DNA of 64,000 bases from Saprospiraceae bacterium (GCA_020436935.1 JAGQWX010000005.1:92951-156950), one strand, 5' to 3'; counted from the first letter of the stretch, positions 30,101-39,861 are shown. Numbers and translations: made by a program. Notes: generated by a model from the letters alone, not told the origin.

Positions 30101-30940
30101 AGGAAAGACTTCAAGCCCGAAGCGACCAAAAAGGAAGTTATTGTGCAGGATGAACCTGTATCGCCTGAAGCAGGCCACAAGCCAAGAATACTGGTCGTTG
30201 AGGACAACGATGAACTACGCATTGATATGGTCGAAAAGCTGAGTGAGCATTTTTCCATTATGGCTGCCAGAAATGGTAAAGAAGGTTTTGACAAAGCCAA
30301 AGCAAAGTTGCCAGATCTCATTGTGACAGATTTTATCATGCCTGAAATGGATGGGAATGCATTGTGCCGGGCACTACAGGCCGATGAGGATACCAACCAT
30401 ATCCCAGTCTTTATGATGACTGTATTGAACAATTCAGGGCAAAAGGTGGAAAGTATCAAAAGTGGCATCACATCTTACATGACAAAGCCTGTTGATATTC
30501 CCTACCTGGTAGCGCAGATCCAATCGACTCTGGAGTATAAACAAAAACTGCGGGAAAAATACCTGCATGAGGCAGAAGTGCAGAAAGCAGGCATGTTTAA
30601 AGATGAGCGTGATGCCGAGTTTATGCAGGACCTGGAAGATTTTGTGATAGAACGCATCAAAGAGGAAGAAATTTCTGTCCAGGATTTGTGCAAGCACGTC
30701 GGCATGAGCAGGACGGCTTTGTATATGAAACTCAAAGACACCATTGATCAGTCACCTCAGAATTTTATCATCATGACCAAAATGAGTCATGCCAGGAAGC
30801 TCTTGCTTCAGGGTGGAATGACTGTCAAAGAAGTGGCTTATGAGGTAGGTTTCAGCAATCCTAAATACTTTGCGACCTCATTCAGAAAACAATTTAACAT
30901 GTCTCCAAGTACTTTCTTGAAAAGTCTGAATCCGGAATAA
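27101..30940 (+). CDS. Hybrid two-component system sensor-regulator (HTCS)
   Basis: One-protein signalling system of 1279 residues spanning the inner membrane. Order: signal peptide (to GFVNGQS), periplasmic propeller repeats (about 20-640, e.g. YIWLATEEGVLRF, ILWIASYGGGIMKL), Y_Y_Y domain (about 655-745), one membrane span (about 750-772), HisKA with His792 in NNITHELKTPL, HATPase (DNGIGIP, GTGLGLMIV), receiver with Asp1077 in VTDFIMPEMDG, and AraC-type DNA-binding domain at the end. In Bacteroidota such proteins bind an oligosaccharide outside and switch on the adjacent utilisation locus. It is followed by susC2-susD2 and enzymes, its likely targets, with a candidate operator at 31016-31066. 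The ligand is probably a fragment of the glycan degraded here. Confidence 0.96.
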   Translation: MLKFKFIILLGLICGFVNGQSFDRVFLGDETEFNFVYDIEQDDKSYIWLATEEGVLRFNAHSSRLYNEYDGLPPNFANRISCVFMDSKRRIWACADNKLAYYDELKDGFVQIKVSDDYQFSLIYDISELKDRLILATFTGVWSIAFDDNNKPIKIDHFLEEVAVQHASALDNEVYLGSSTGSYLLRENTTDPVKILEDVFISSACKYNDGVLLGSMSKGLFYRDNSGNSKQVVQINFPVSDIVFDEEGKLFYIATDGDGLYILDQQLKIIKHHLFDANQPKSLTSNGLYDLLIDRQRILWIASYGGGIMKLSVDEELFTTELHIPNSYNCIANSFTRSILQTNEGNIWYGHKEGISIYYPASNTWKHIPYLNRNGSSKNIVMSLFEDGEFIWAGTYGEGTFRISKRNLVSETIKDVFGWKEPLPLDKVYAVLKDRSGNLWLGGIGSPLIKISTEGEIKTIGVGLIREIKEDANGDIWVAGRQGVLKLENDKPRILSAITINNGEFDFSTVNCVVLEEPSVVWIGTNGDGLIRFELRDSTYEVINKGNGFPSDIVQGVVFDGNTKWVSTSNGLVALDYESKGKYKLKIYNQGDGMVSASFNYGSYARLRDGRLAFGSTEGVVIFVPEQIKSDQFKPIFVFEQLNYFTNQESVKVPLLRDGDQQVSLKYNQNDITLVFSGVDHKSPNKIRYSWRIEGDSRQWSTPQTENEINLVNLNPGTYKFMVKAIGRNDVESDVKSITIVISPPWWKSNLAYFIYALVLAASIVGAYLIARTFLRQKNASEQISFFNNITHELKTPLTILLTKLSNESDQQSATGEIRSTVNRLNGLFDQLLNFNKVNSDYYQNQKISEINLKEQLELILGSFREMIARKEVSVVVDNNWPEPNFYYKKDSFDKIIFNLFSNALKYSKNGGKIDLQLRRESDGSLKIVVTDNGIGIPKEQQKDILKRYFRARNAVNSQLPGTGLGLMIVKSLLDNDHGKIAFVSEEGMGTTFTVIMRNFRKDFKPEATKKEVIVQDEPVSPEAGHKPRILVVEDNDELRIDMVEKLSEHFSIMAARNGKEGFDKAKAKLPDLIVTDFIMPEMDGNALCRALQADEDTNHIPVFMMTVLNNSGQKVESIKSGITSYMTKPVDIPYLVAQIQSTLEYKQKLREKYLHEAEVQKAGMFKDERDAEFMQDLEDFVIERIKEEEISVQDLCKHVGMSRTALYMKLKDTIDQSPQNFIIMTKMSHARKLLLQGGMTVKEVAYEVGFSNPKYFATSFRKQFNMSPSTFLKSLNPE

Positions 30941-31015
30941 TTTTCCCCGTACTTCTTTATATTTTTTCAAAATATCTATGAAAAGTCCATGTTTTTGGGG
31001 CTTTTTGATGATTGT

Positions 31016-31066
31016 TGAACCTTATCGGAACATTAGTGACCCCTGTGAGAATATACTGAACCCTAT
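31016..31066 (+). promoter_or_regulatory. Three direct repeats, candidate HTCS operator before susC2
   Basis: TGAACCTTAT (31016), TGACCCCTGT (31037) and TGAACCCTAT (31057) are direct repeats spaced 21 and 20 bases, two helix turns each. They lie 42-92 bases before the susC2 start and just after the HTCS gene. Two-turn spacing on one face suits AraC-type DNA-binding domains. Confidence 0.6.
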
Positions 31067-31107
31067 TATTGCACTGTTAATTTAATCATTCAAGTCACAT
31101 TTCAATC

Positions 31108-34100
31108 ATGAAGAAATTTTTATCACTCTTCTGTCTGACCATCGGAATCACGATTGGCCTCCATGCGCAAAAGACCATCAAAGGATACGTTACCGATGCC
31201 TCCAACGGGGAAGCATTAATAGGTGCAACCATCCTGATCAAAGAGACCGGGAAAGGTACTGCAACAGATATCGATGGTGCATACACAATGGAAATCTCGG
31301 ATGCAGATCAGACCATGATTGTATCATATACCGGGTATCAGACACAGGAACAAAGCATCAATGGTGCTAGCAAACTTGATTTCCTGCTTAAATCCGGAGA
31401 ACTGTTGGAAGAGGTTTTGGTCATTGGCTATGGAAGCATAGAAAAATCTGACAAAACCGGTGCCATAGAATCGATCAAACCCAAAGACAAGGATGTATTG
31501 CAATACAGCAACTTCCAGGACTTCCTGCAAGGGAGAGCGACGGGTGTGCAGGTATTGTCCTCAGGAAGCGAGTTACTTTCACCAAGCAGCATCAGGATCA
31601 GGGGTGCAAATAGTTTGCGGGGAGACAACGAGCCATTGTTTGTGGTTGACGGCATCATTGTCAACAGCAGCACCGAAGATGTAAGAGACCCGCTACAGGG
31701 AGGTAACAGTTTTCTATCAGCTCAAAATGGATTGTCGGGCATCAATCCACAGGATATTGAAAGCATTGAAATTTTGAAAGACGCATCAGCCACTGCCATT
31801 TATGGCTCCAGGGGCGCAAATGGAGTAATCCTCATTACCACTAAAAAAGGATTATTGGGCAAGCCTCAATTCAGCTATAAAGCAACCACAAGGATAGGGC
31901 AGGCAACCAGGCTATACGATGTGCTCGCTGGAGATCAGTTTGTCGATTATATTAATGAATACCGGAATATTCAGGGATATACCCCTACATATTACAAATA
32001 CGAAGATGGGTCAGTTGCAAATTTCAATACAAGTGCAGAATTTATGGAATCAAGAAGTGACTCCATTCCAAGATTAACACCTATAAACTGGTGTGAAGAT
32101 ATTTTGCAAAATTCTACTTCACAAAATCACAGATTTACAGTTGCAGGAGGTTCAGAAAGCTCCAGGTACTACATTGGTGCCGGCTACAATCAGGCCAGTG
32201 GCATCATTCCGGGCACTAAAATGAGGGCCGGAGACTTCCTCTTGAAATATGACCATGAACTCAATTCACGACTCACATTGAGTCCCAGGATATCAGCATC
32301 TTATACTGTTAACAATGCCAGCAAAGGCTCAGAAAATCTTGGAAGTACGAATGCCAGTCTCATGAGACAGATTGTGGAAGCTGTACCATTCCTTGGAGAT
32401 CTGGAAAATAATCTGGGGCTGGATGCAGCGGATGTGTTGGATGGACCCAGGGCCTGGCTTTCTGATTACAATGACGATGGCACTGAAGTGCGCGCCCTCG
32501 GATCATTGACTGCCAATTATAAAATCAACGACATATTTTCATACAGGGTTTTGGCAGGAGTCGATTACAGAAATAAAGAAAGAAAGCTTTGGTATGGTAC
32601 CAGCCTTTTTAGGGGCAGGTTAGCCAATGGTGAAGCAGGGGTTGGTACACTCAACAGGGTCAGATACAACATTGACAATACACTGAATTTTAAAGCCAGT
32701 TTCAAAAAACGTCATAAGATCAACGGTACCGTAGGATTTATTTTTGATGAAACGAATGTGCAGCAGCAGGGTGCGACTTCGAGCAATTTTTCAAACTTTG
32801 AGCTCAAGTACAATGGTATCGCCTTTGGGCAGACCTTCTCACCTATGCAACTGTTCAACTCACAGGAGTCCATCCTGTCCTTCCTTGGCCGTGTGAACTA
32901 CTCATACAAAAACAAATATTTGGTGACCTTATCATTCAGGGAAGACGGATCAAGCAAGTTTACCAATGAAAATAAATGGTCATTTTTCCCATCGGCTGCA
33001 TTTGCCTGGAAAATTATTGAGGAACCATTTATGAAAAACTCCAATTTCTGGAGTGATGCAAAATTGAGGATAGGTTATGGTCGCACCGGAAGTCAGGCCA
33101 TTCAACCTTATCAGACACTTACCAGATACTCTCCAACTGACAATCTGTTGTCCAATGGATCAGGCGGCGGTGTGACAGCTGTTTTACCGCAAAATCTTGG
33201 CAATTCCAATCTGAAGTGGGAGACCACCGACCAACTCAACCTCGGTTTTGATTTTGGATTCCTGAAAGATAGGTTTACCGGTAACATCGATGTGTATGAA
33301 AAGACAACTTCTGACCTGCTTCAGGTATTGAAAATTGGACCATCTGCGGGATTTGATGAGATCATCACCAATGCAGGTAGCCTAAGAAACAGGGGCTTTG
33401 AAATAGGATTGAATACCCACGTACTGGATGGAAAATTCCAATGGGATGTGTATGGTACTTTCTCTATGAACAGGAATCAGATCCAGAATCTGGGGGTTCC
33501 GGAGGCACAGTTTGGCAATGAGCTGAGAAAGGCGATTGTTGGAGATCTCGTTTCGGGAGGAACTATTTTTAAAGTACCTGCCAATATTTTTATTGAAGGA
33601 CAGCCTTCAGCATTGTTCTGGGGATATCAGACCAATGGCATCATCGACAATACCGAAGAATTGACGGGCTCTCCAAGTGTACAAGGCGTGGCGTCGCAAT
33701 TGGGTGATGTTATGTATGTTGATCAGAACGGTGACGGAAATATTTCTGACCTGGACCTGACCATCATTGGTAATCCAAATCCTGATTATACCGTTGGTTT
33801 GGGGTCGGATTTCAGATATAAAGGATTTAATGTCAATTTCTTTGTAAACTCAATTCAGGGCAATGACATTGCCAATGGCAATTTGGGAAGACAGGGATTG
33901 CCGACAGGGCTGCCGAATAATATCAAAACCGAGGTATACGAAGGTGCCTGGAGAGAAGGCAAAACTGATGCGACTTATCCCAGACTTGGCTATTCAACCA
34001 AAGGGGATTTTACGGATAGAATGATCGAAGATGGAAGTTTTGTAAGGCTGTCATTTGTAAGTCTGGGTTACACCATTCCATCCAATCTCATCAAAGGCAT

Positions 34101-34272
34101 CAATGGTGCCAACTTGTTTGTCACCGGCCACAATTTGTTGCTTATTACCAAGTACTCAGGCTTCGATCCGGAGGTCAACAGTTTCTCCTTTGATCCTACC
34201 AGACAGGGCATAGACTGGAATGCCTTCCCGAATGAAAAATCCATTTCTTTTGGCTTTAACCTCAATTTCTAA
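31108..34272 (+). CDS. SusC/RagA TonB-dependent transporter (pair 2)
   Basis: Outer-membrane importer of 1054 residues. Signal peptide about 1-20 (GITIGLHAQ), carboxypeptidase-like domain (KTIKGYVTDASNGEALIGAT), LLEEVLVIGYGS linker, plug (SIEILKDASATAIYGSRGAN), then the barrel, ending in ISFGFNLNF. It takes up oligosaccharides captured by SusD2. It is the first gene after the hybrid regulator and the candidate operator, and it probably begins an operon with susD2 (19-base gap), GH3 and the first sulfatase. It differs clearly from SusC1, so the two pairs are not a recent duplication. Confidence 0.96.
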   Translation: MKKFLSLFCLTIGITIGLHAQKTIKGYVTDASNGEALIGATILIKETGKGTATDIDGAYTMEISDADQTMIVSYTGYQTQEQSINGASKLDFLLKSGELLEEVLVIGYGSIEKSDKTGAIESIKPKDKDVLQYSNFQDFLQGRATGVQVLSSGSELLSPSSIRIRGANSLRGDNEPLFVVDGIIVNSSTEDVRDPLQGGNSFLSAQNGLSGINPQDIESIEILKDASATAIYGSRGANGVILITTKKGLLGKPQFSYKATTRIGQATRLYDVLAGDQFVDYINEYRNIQGYTPTYYKYEDGSVANFNTSAEFMESRSDSIPRLTPINWCEDILQNSTSQNHRFTVAGGSESSRYYIGAGYNQASGIIPGTKMRAGDFLLKYDHELNSRLTLSPRISASYTVNNASKGSENLGSTNASLMRQIVEAVPFLGDLENNLGLDAADVLDGPRAWLSDYNDDGTEVRALGSLTANYKINDIFSYRVLAGVDYRNKERKLWYGTSLFRGRLANGEAGVGTLNRVRYNIDNTLNFKASFKKRHKINGTVGFIFDETNVQQQGATSSNFSNFELKYNGIAFGQTFSPMQLFNSQESILSFLGRVNYSYKNKYLVTLSFREDGSSKFTNENKWSFFPSAAFAWKIIEEPFMKNSNFWSDAKLRIGYGRTGSQAIQPYQTLTRYSPTDNLLSNGSGGGVTAVLPQNLGNSNLKWETTDQLNLGFDFGFLKDRFTGNIDVYEKTTSDLLQVLKIGPSAGFDEIITNAGSLRNRGFEIGLNTHVLDGKFQWDVYGTFSMNRNQIQNLGVPEAQFGNELRKAIVGDLVSGGTIFKVPANIFIEGQPSALFWGYQTNGIIDNTEELTGSPSVQGVASQLGDVMYVDQNGDGNISDLDLTIIGNPNPDYTVGLGSDFRYKGFNVNFFVNSIQGNDIANGNLGRQGLPTGLPNNIKTEVYEGAWREGKTDATYPRLGYSTKGDFTDRMIEDGSFVRLSFVSLGYTIPSNLIKGINGANLFVTGHNLLLITKYSGFDPEVNSFSFDPTRQGIDWNAFPNEKSISFGFNLNF

Positions 34273-34291
34273 AATTCAAATCATTCAGAAA

Positions 34292-35836
34292 ATGAAAAAG
34301 ACAGCGATATATACAATCATTTTTATCTTATTGGGTTTGCAGGCTTGTACGGACGTACTTCAGGAAGATCCCAAGTCTTTCTACGCTGAGGATGCCATTT
34401 ACGCAACCGAACAAGGTGTAGAGACGGCGATCAACGGTATTTATTACTCTATGGGAGCGTTCCAAAACTATGGTTCCAACTTTCATAATCTGATGATGCC
34501 GCATTCCGGATTGTTCTACTCTTCACAACAAGCCAGTGTTGATCTGGTGGGTTTGAATGCCAATTCGAGTAACATCAACATCTCCTCAGTTTGGGAATTC
34601 ATGTATAAAACCATCAATGCAGCGAATGTCGCCATTTCCAATCTTGAGGCCAAGGACGAAAGTTTTTCGAATAAATCAACCGCTCTCGGACACGCACATT
34701 TCGTGAGGGGTAAAATATATCTTGATCTTGTGAGAATGTTTGGTGGCGTGCCTTTAAGAACCAAACCTATAGACCTCGAAACCATACATCTCGCAAGAGC
34801 CAGCAGACAAGAAATCATTGATCAGGTGATTGCTGACCTCACCATTGCCAAACAATTGATGCCGGGTCCCAAGGATAGCCCTAATGGCCGACCGGGAAAG
34901 TGGGCAGCACATGCTTATCTGGCGAAATTGTATATGACATTGGCTGTAGAAGATCCTGCTTTCTGGCAAAAGGCACAGGAAGAACTTTTGCCCATCATTC
35001 AGTCCGGTGACCACAAATTGATGCCCACTTATGCTGAAATTTTTAGGGAAGGCAACGAAAATCTTGAGGAGTCCATTTTAGAACTTCAATACGGATTTAC
35101 TGGGGCCTTACGTCAGTCGGATATGATCAGATTGTATACGCCATCCAATAGTGTTTTCGCTCCGGCGAGCTCACCAACTTTTGGAAGGATCAGACCCAAC
35201 AAAGAAGTATTCGACGCCCATTTCAAACAATATCCTTCTGACCCACGCATTGAGACCACCTTCCTGTACAATACTTATCCAAGAAGTAATGGGGGCACAC
35301 AAAATATTTATCCTAAAACTAAAACCGGTAATAATGGCTATGCGTGTATTGCAAAGTGGTTTGATTCTCAATATAATGGTACAACGACAGAACGCAATTA
35401 TATCATGATGCGCTATGCCGACGTATTGCTGATGATGGCAGAGGTTACCAATGAGATCAGCGGTCCTGAAGAAGCATACACCTATGTCAATGCCGTACTT
35501 AAAAGGGCAAGAGACACCAATGGCGATGGAGCAAATGATGCAGAACAGCCGGCGGCTTGGTCCAACATGTCAAAGGAAACCTTCAGAGACAGGATCATGG
35601 CAGAAAGAAGGTATGAATTGCTTACCGAAAGTGAAGACTGGTTCGACACGAGAAGGAGGGGATACGATTACTTCAAAGCTCACGTCATTGATCCGCACAA
35701 TGCCAATCCCACTTTTGACAAGTCCAGAGATTTTGTCTATCCTGATGATACAAAAAACATGCTACTACCGATTCCCCTGACTGAAATTTCCGGTAATCAA
35801 AAAGTTTCGGCAGGGGATCAAAATCCAGGTTATTAA
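34292..35836 (+). CDS. SusD/RagB glycan-binding lipoprotein (pair 2)
   Basis: Surface lipoprotein of 514 residues with lipobox Cys17 (LLGLQACTDVL). SusD features are AHFVRGKIYLDLVRMFGGVP, the MMRYADVLLMMAEV helix, the ERRYELLTESEDWFDTRRRG signature and a proline/asparagine-rich C-terminus (GDQNPGY). The open frame extends upstream into susC2, but the ATG at 34292 begins the lipoprotein signal. It works with SusC2 at the outer membrane. The gene ends 3 bases before the GH3 gene, supporting one transcript. Confidence 0.95.
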   Translation: MKKTAIYTIIFILLGLQACTDVLQEDPKSFYAEDAIYATEQGVETAINGIYYSMGAFQNYGSNFHNLMMPHSGLFYSSQQASVDLVGLNANSSNINISSVWEFMYKTINAANVAISNLEAKDESFSNKSTALGHAHFVRGKIYLDLVRMFGGVPLRTKPIDLETIHLARASRQEIIDQVIADLTIAKQLMPGPKDSPNGRPGKWAAHAYLAKLYMTLAVEDPAFWQKAQEELLPIIQSGDHKLMPTYAEIFREGNENLEESILELQYGFTGALRQSDMIRLYTPSNSVFAPASSPTFGRIRPNKEVFDAHFKQYPSDPRIETTFLYNTYPRSNGGTQNIYPKTKTGNNGYACIAKWFDSQYNGTTTERNYIMMRYADVLLMMAEVTNEISGPEEAYTYVNAVLKRARDTNGDGANDAEQPAAWSNMSKETFRDRIMAERRYELLTESEDWFDTRRRGYDYFKAHVIDPHNANPTFDKSRDFVYPDDTKNMLLPIPLTEISGNQKVSAGDQNPGY

Positions 35837-35839
35837 TTG

Positions 35840-38200
35840 ATGGAGATGTTGCAAATGAGAAAAAATATAAAGATGCTTGTAAGAGTAATCCTGCCAATAC
35901 TGATTGTCTTGACGTTTGTCCAGGCCACTTCAGCTCAACTTTACCTGGATCCTAAAGCGAAAGTTGAGGATCGCGTAAAGGACCTCATGGGCAGGATGAC
36001 ACTCGAAGAAAAAATAGCTCAAATGTGTCAGTATGTTGGCTTAGAACATATGAAGGCTGCTGAGAAAAACCTGACTGTTGAGGAGATGAAGAAGTCTGAT
36101 GCGCAGGGATTTTATCTTGGGCTTTTCAGTGCTGATGTTGCGAGAATGGCTTCTGAAGGCAAGATTGGATCCTTCCTGCATGTTGTTACCGCAGAGGAAG
36201 CCAATTATTTACAAAGCCTGGCTCAAAAGTCAAGACTTAAGATTCCATTGTTGATAGGCATTGATGCCATTCATGGCAATGGCCTGGTCAGTGGATCGAC
36301 CATTTTCCCATCGCCCATCAGCCTTGCAGCGACCTGGGATGATGCTCTTCAATATCAAATTGGCAGACATACAGCTGTAGAAATGAGGGCTACAGGATCG
36401 CACTGGGCATTCACCCCCAACATCGACGTGATGCGTGACCCAAGATGGGGAAGATGCGGCGAGACGTATGGGGAAGATCCTTACATGGTAGGCAATATGG
36501 GGGTTCAAACCATTTTGGGCATGCAGACCAAAGATTTCACCGGCAATGACAAAGTTATAGCTTGTGCCAAACACCTCATTGCGGGCAGTGAATCATCCAA
36601 TGGACTAAACTCTGCCCCGACCGATGTATCATTCAGGACACTGATGGAGGTTTTTCTTCCACCCTACAAAAGAGCCATCAAGGAAGCAGGCGTCTTTTCG
36701 ATCATGGCAGCCCACAACGAAATCAATGGTGTGCCTTGCCATTCAGACAAGTTTATGATGACCGACCTATTGCGCAACGAATGGGGTTTTGAAGGTTTTT
36801 ATGTAAGTGACTGGAACGATGTTGAGCGCATTGCATCCATTCATCACGCAGCAGAAGATTTTAAGGAGGCGTCAAAATTGTCTGTAGAAGCAGGCCTGGA
36901 CATGCACATGCACGGTCCATTGTTTGCAGATCACATTCAAACACTGGTCAATGATAAAGCATTGGCAGATTCAAGAATCGATGAAGCCTGCAGCAAAATA
37001 TTAGAAGCAAAATTCAGGCTTGGTTTATTTGAACAAAGCCAGGTAAGTCTAACTGGCATCCAAGGGGTGGTGAGGAATGAAAATCACCTTGCTACCTCGC
37101 TAGATGCCTCCAGAAAATGCATCACTCTCTTGGAGAACAAAGGCATTCTTCCCTTGAAGAAGGGCGATAAGAGAAAAATTTTTATCACCGGACCCAATGC
37201 CGACAATATGACGACCCTCGGAGACTGGGTGAGCCCTCAGCCCGAAGCCAATTTCATCACCATCAAAGAAGGCATAGAAGCGCTTGCGCCTGAAAATAAC
37301 TTTTTGGTAGAATTCTTCGATTGTGGCCAGAGATCGCGTCAGATCAAGACCGGTGACATAACAAAAGCAGCAGAGCTTGCCAAAGAAGCCGACATCAATA
37401 TCCTGGTCCTTGGAGAAAACTCCTTCAGACACGACTGGCCCAACAAAACAACAGGTGAAAACATCGATAGATCTACACTCCAGCTTTCCGGAAGACAACT
37501 TGAACTTGCAATGGAGGTCAAAAAAAGCGGTAAACCCCTAATAGTCATCTTTGTGAATGGCAGCCCGATTTCTGAGGAATGGATCACACAGAATGCCGAT
37601 GCAGTCATTGAGGCCTGGGAACCGGGGGACTTTGGAGGTCAGGCGGTAGCTGAGGTTTTGTTTGGAAAAATCAACCCAAGTGGTAAGTGCCCGATGACCA
37701 TACCAAGATCGGTCGGACAATTGCAAATGGTCTACAACCACAAGCCTTCCACTTACAAACACAAATATTACAACGAACCCAAAACACCCCGATACCCCTT
37801 TGGATACGGATTGAGCTACACCACCTACAAATACGATAATCTCAAAATAGAAGGAGACCTTACCAAGCCGGGAGACCAGATCATGGTGAGTTTTGATGTG
37901 ACGAATACCGGGAAAATGGATGGCGAAGAAATTTGTCAACTCTACATCCATGACGTCATCAGTACGATCACCCGCCCGGTAATGGAGCTGAAGGGCTATC
38001 AAAGAGTCTTCCTGAAATCTGGAGAGAAAAAGAATGTGAAGCTGACCCTGAGCCCGGAGCACCTGGCTTATTACAATGCTGCCTACGACTTTGTCGTCGA
38101 GAAAGGAGAGTTTGAGATCATGGTCGGTGGTTCGTCGGATGTCAAAAAACTCCTCCAAACCAAAATTCAAATACAAGACAATCTATACATCAATCAATAA
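35840..38200 (+). CDS. Glycoside hydrolase family 3, beta-glucosidase/xylosidase type
   Basis: Secreted exo-hydrolase of about 786 residues. Signal peptide ends near ATSAQLYL. The TIM-like domain contains IPLLIGIDAIHGN, the WAFTPNIDVMRDPRWGR segment, KHLIAGSES and the nucleophile Asp324 in GFYVSDWNDVER. The sandwich domain and a C-terminal fibronectin-III-like domain (from about 685, PFGYGLSYTTYKYDNL) complete the usual GH3 plan. Activities in the family include beta-glucosidase and beta-xylosidase. Beside a GH10 and sulfatases, beta-xylosidase is a reasonable guess but cannot be decided from sequence. In-frame ATGs at 35840, 35846 and 35855 are possible starts; the last gives the neatest signal peptide. 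It sits in the susC2-susD2 operon, 3 bases after susD2. Confidence 0.93.
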   Translation: MEMLQMRKNIKMLVRVILPILIVLTFVQATSAQLYLDPKAKVEDRVKDLMGRMTLEEKIAQMCQYVGLEHMKAAEKNLTVEEMKKSDAQGFYLGLFSADVARMASEGKIGSFLHVVTAEEANYLQSLAQKSRLKIPLLIGIDAIHGNGLVSGSTIFPSPISLAATWDDALQYQIGRHTAVEMRATGSHWAFTPNIDVMRDPRWGRCGETYGEDPYMVGNMGVQTILGMQTKDFTGNDKVIACAKHLIAGSESSNGLNSAPTDVSFRTLMEVFLPPYKRAIKEAGVFSIMAAHNEINGVPCHSDKFMMTDLLRNEWGFEGFYVSDWNDVERIASIHHAAEDFKEASKLSVEAGLDMHMHGPLFADHIQTLVNDKALADSRIDEACSKILEAKFRLGLFEQSQVSLTGIQGVVRNENHLATSLDASRKCITLLENKGILPLKKGDKRKIFITGPNADNMTTLGDWVSPQPEANFITIKEGIEALAPENNFLVEFFDCGQRSRQIKTGDITKAAELAKEADINILVLGENSFRHDWPNKTTGENIDRSTLQLSGRQLELAMEVKKSGKPLIVIFVNGSPISEEWITQNADAVIEAWEPGDFGGQAVAEVLFGKINPSGKCPMTIPRSVGQLQMVYNHKPSTYKHKYYNEPKTPRYPFGYGLSYTTYKYDNLKIEGDLTKPGDQIMVSFDVTNTGKMDGEEICQLYIHDVISTITRPVMELKGYQRVFLKSGEKKNVKLTLSPEHLAYYNAAYDFVVEKGEFEIMVGGSSDVKKLLQTKIQIQDNLYINQ

Positions 38201-38206
38201 TATGGT

Positions 38207-39835
38207 ATGAAAAGAATATTGCTATACATCGCCCTCATTGCCACCATAAGCTGTAACACATCTGTAAAAGATAAAATGGCAAGTGCGGAAGGCGACCGCC
38301 CGAACATCATTTACATCATGTGCGACGATCTGACTACCCAAGCCATCAGTGCATACGGCGATATATACAAAGACATCGCTCCGACTCCCAACATCGACAG
38401 GATTGCTAATGAGGGCATGTTGTTTCAAAATGTTTTGTGCACCAACGCCATATGTGGACCTTCAAGAGCGGCCATTCTCACAGGCAATTACAGCCACCTC
38501 AACGGATATTATAAGAATGAAAAAGGTGGGCAGTTTGACGCATCTCAATGGACATTCCCGCAGGAATTTCAGAAAAACGGCTACCAAACTTCCTTGTTTG
38601 GAAAATGGCATTTGGGTACAGAGCCCGTGGGGTTTGATGAATTTATGTTCCATTCAGCCAGCGGACAACAAGGTTTGTATTGGAATCCTACCTATAACAG
38701 GAATGGAAAAGAAGAAAAAATCAAAGGCTATGCCACCAATATTACTTCAGACTATGCATTGAAATGGCTGAAAGAAGGCAGAAAGCAGGACAAGCCTTTC
38801 CTCATGTTGTTGCAATATAAAGCTCCACACAGACCTTGGGAACCCGATACCAAGTATGAGCAACTCTGGGAAGATGTAGAAATGCCATACCCTGCCACTT
38901 TCAACGATGATTATGAGGGAAGAGAACTTACAGCCGGTGATACCGAGATGACCATGGAACACCTGAGCCGCAGAGACCTCAAACAAAAAACTCCTGAAGG
39001 TCTTAAAGGTCCGGAAAAAATCAAATGGGACTTCTATGGTCAGAAAAACGACGAGGTGGTCCAGCCCGAAGGTATGAGTGCTGAAGAAGGTAAAAAATGG
39101 AGATATCAGATTTACATCAAAGATTATCTCGCCTGTGTCAAATCAGTAGATGACAACATTGGAAGAATCCTTGACTATCTGAAAGAGAACAATCTGGAAG
39201 AAAACACCATGATAGTGCTTACTTCTGACCAGGGCTTTTATCTGGGAGATCACGGATTTTACGACAAGAGATTTATATATGAAGAATCACTCAGGATGCC
39301 TTTCATGATCAAATTTCCAAAGAAGATCAAAGCAGGAACTGAGAACGAGGACATCATTTCAAATGTAGATTTTGCTCCGACGATGCTGGAAGTTGCAGGT
39401 ATAAAAACGACCCAGCCCATGCAGGGAAAGAGTTTTGTACCCATGTTTGATGGTAAAGCTCCAAAGGATTGGAGACAGTCCATGTATTACCATTATTATG
39501 AATGGCCTTTCTGGCATCATGTACAGCCCCATTATGGCATCAGAACAGCGCGATACACACTGGCCCACTTTTATTACAACATTGACAAGTGGGAGTTTTA
39601 TGACAATAAAAAGGACCCTGAGCAGGTCTACAATGCCATAGCCGATCCAAGGTATACTGCAATTATAGCCGACCTCAAATCACAGCTCAAACAACTGCAG
39701 AAAACATATGGAGACGATAAAGGCCTGGAAGAATTTAGAAAGATAACGGATATGGATTTTGGCAGACTCAATGGAACAGAAGGTGGAGAAGAAAATGTAG
39801 AAGACATCATCAATTCCGGAGAAAGCAAACCCTAA
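38207..39835 (+). CDS. S1-family sulfatase lipoprotein
   Basis: Sulfate ester hydrolase of 542 residues. Lipobox Cys16 (IATISCNTS) indicates a lipid-anchored exported enzyme. The S1 signature CGPSR at residues 83-87 puts Cys83 as the residue converted to formylglycine, followed by the conserved TGNY turn. Metal ligands Asp40-Asp41 (IMCDDL) and the SDQGFYLGDHGFYDKR motif are intact. Overall it resembles N-acetylglucosamine-6- or heparan-type sulfatases, though the substrate cannot be assigned. It starts 6 bases after the GH3 stop and is followed by a terminator at 39862, which probably ends the susC2 operon. Its activation needs the formylglycine enzyme encoded at 26072. Confidence 0.94.
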   Translation: MKRILLYIALIATISCNTSVKDKMASAEGDRPNIIYIMCDDLTTQAISAYGDIYKDIAPTPNIDRIANEGMLFQNVLCTNAICGPSRAAILTGNYSHLNGYYKNEKGGQFDASQWTFPQEFQKNGYQTSLFGKWHLGTEPVGFDEFMFHSASGQQGLYWNPTYNRNGKEEKIKGYATNITSDYALKWLKEGRKQDKPFLMLLQYKAPHRPWEPDTKYEQLWEDVEMPYPATFNDDYEGRELTAGDTEMTMEHLSRRDLKQKTPEGLKGPEKIKWDFYGQKNDEVVQPEGMSAEEGKKWRYQIYIKDYLACVKSVDDNIGRILDYLKENNLEENTMIVLTSDQGFYLGDHGFYDKRFIYEESLRMPFMIKFPKKIKAGTENEDIISNVDFAPTMLEVAGIKTTQPMQGKSFVPMFDGKAPKDWRQSMYYHYYEWPFWHHVQPHYGIRTARYTLAHFYYNIDKWEFYDNKKDPEQVYNAIADPRYTAIIADLKSQLKQLQKTYGDDKGLEEFRKITDMDFGRLNGTEGGEENVEDIINSGESKP

Positions 39836-39861
39836 AGATTACTTGGAATACAGTGCTGACG

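Noticed and set aside
37538..38176. 212-residue frame on the minus strand inside the GH3 gene
   Set aside because: Opposite the well-conserved C-terminal domains of GH3, with no family resemblance.
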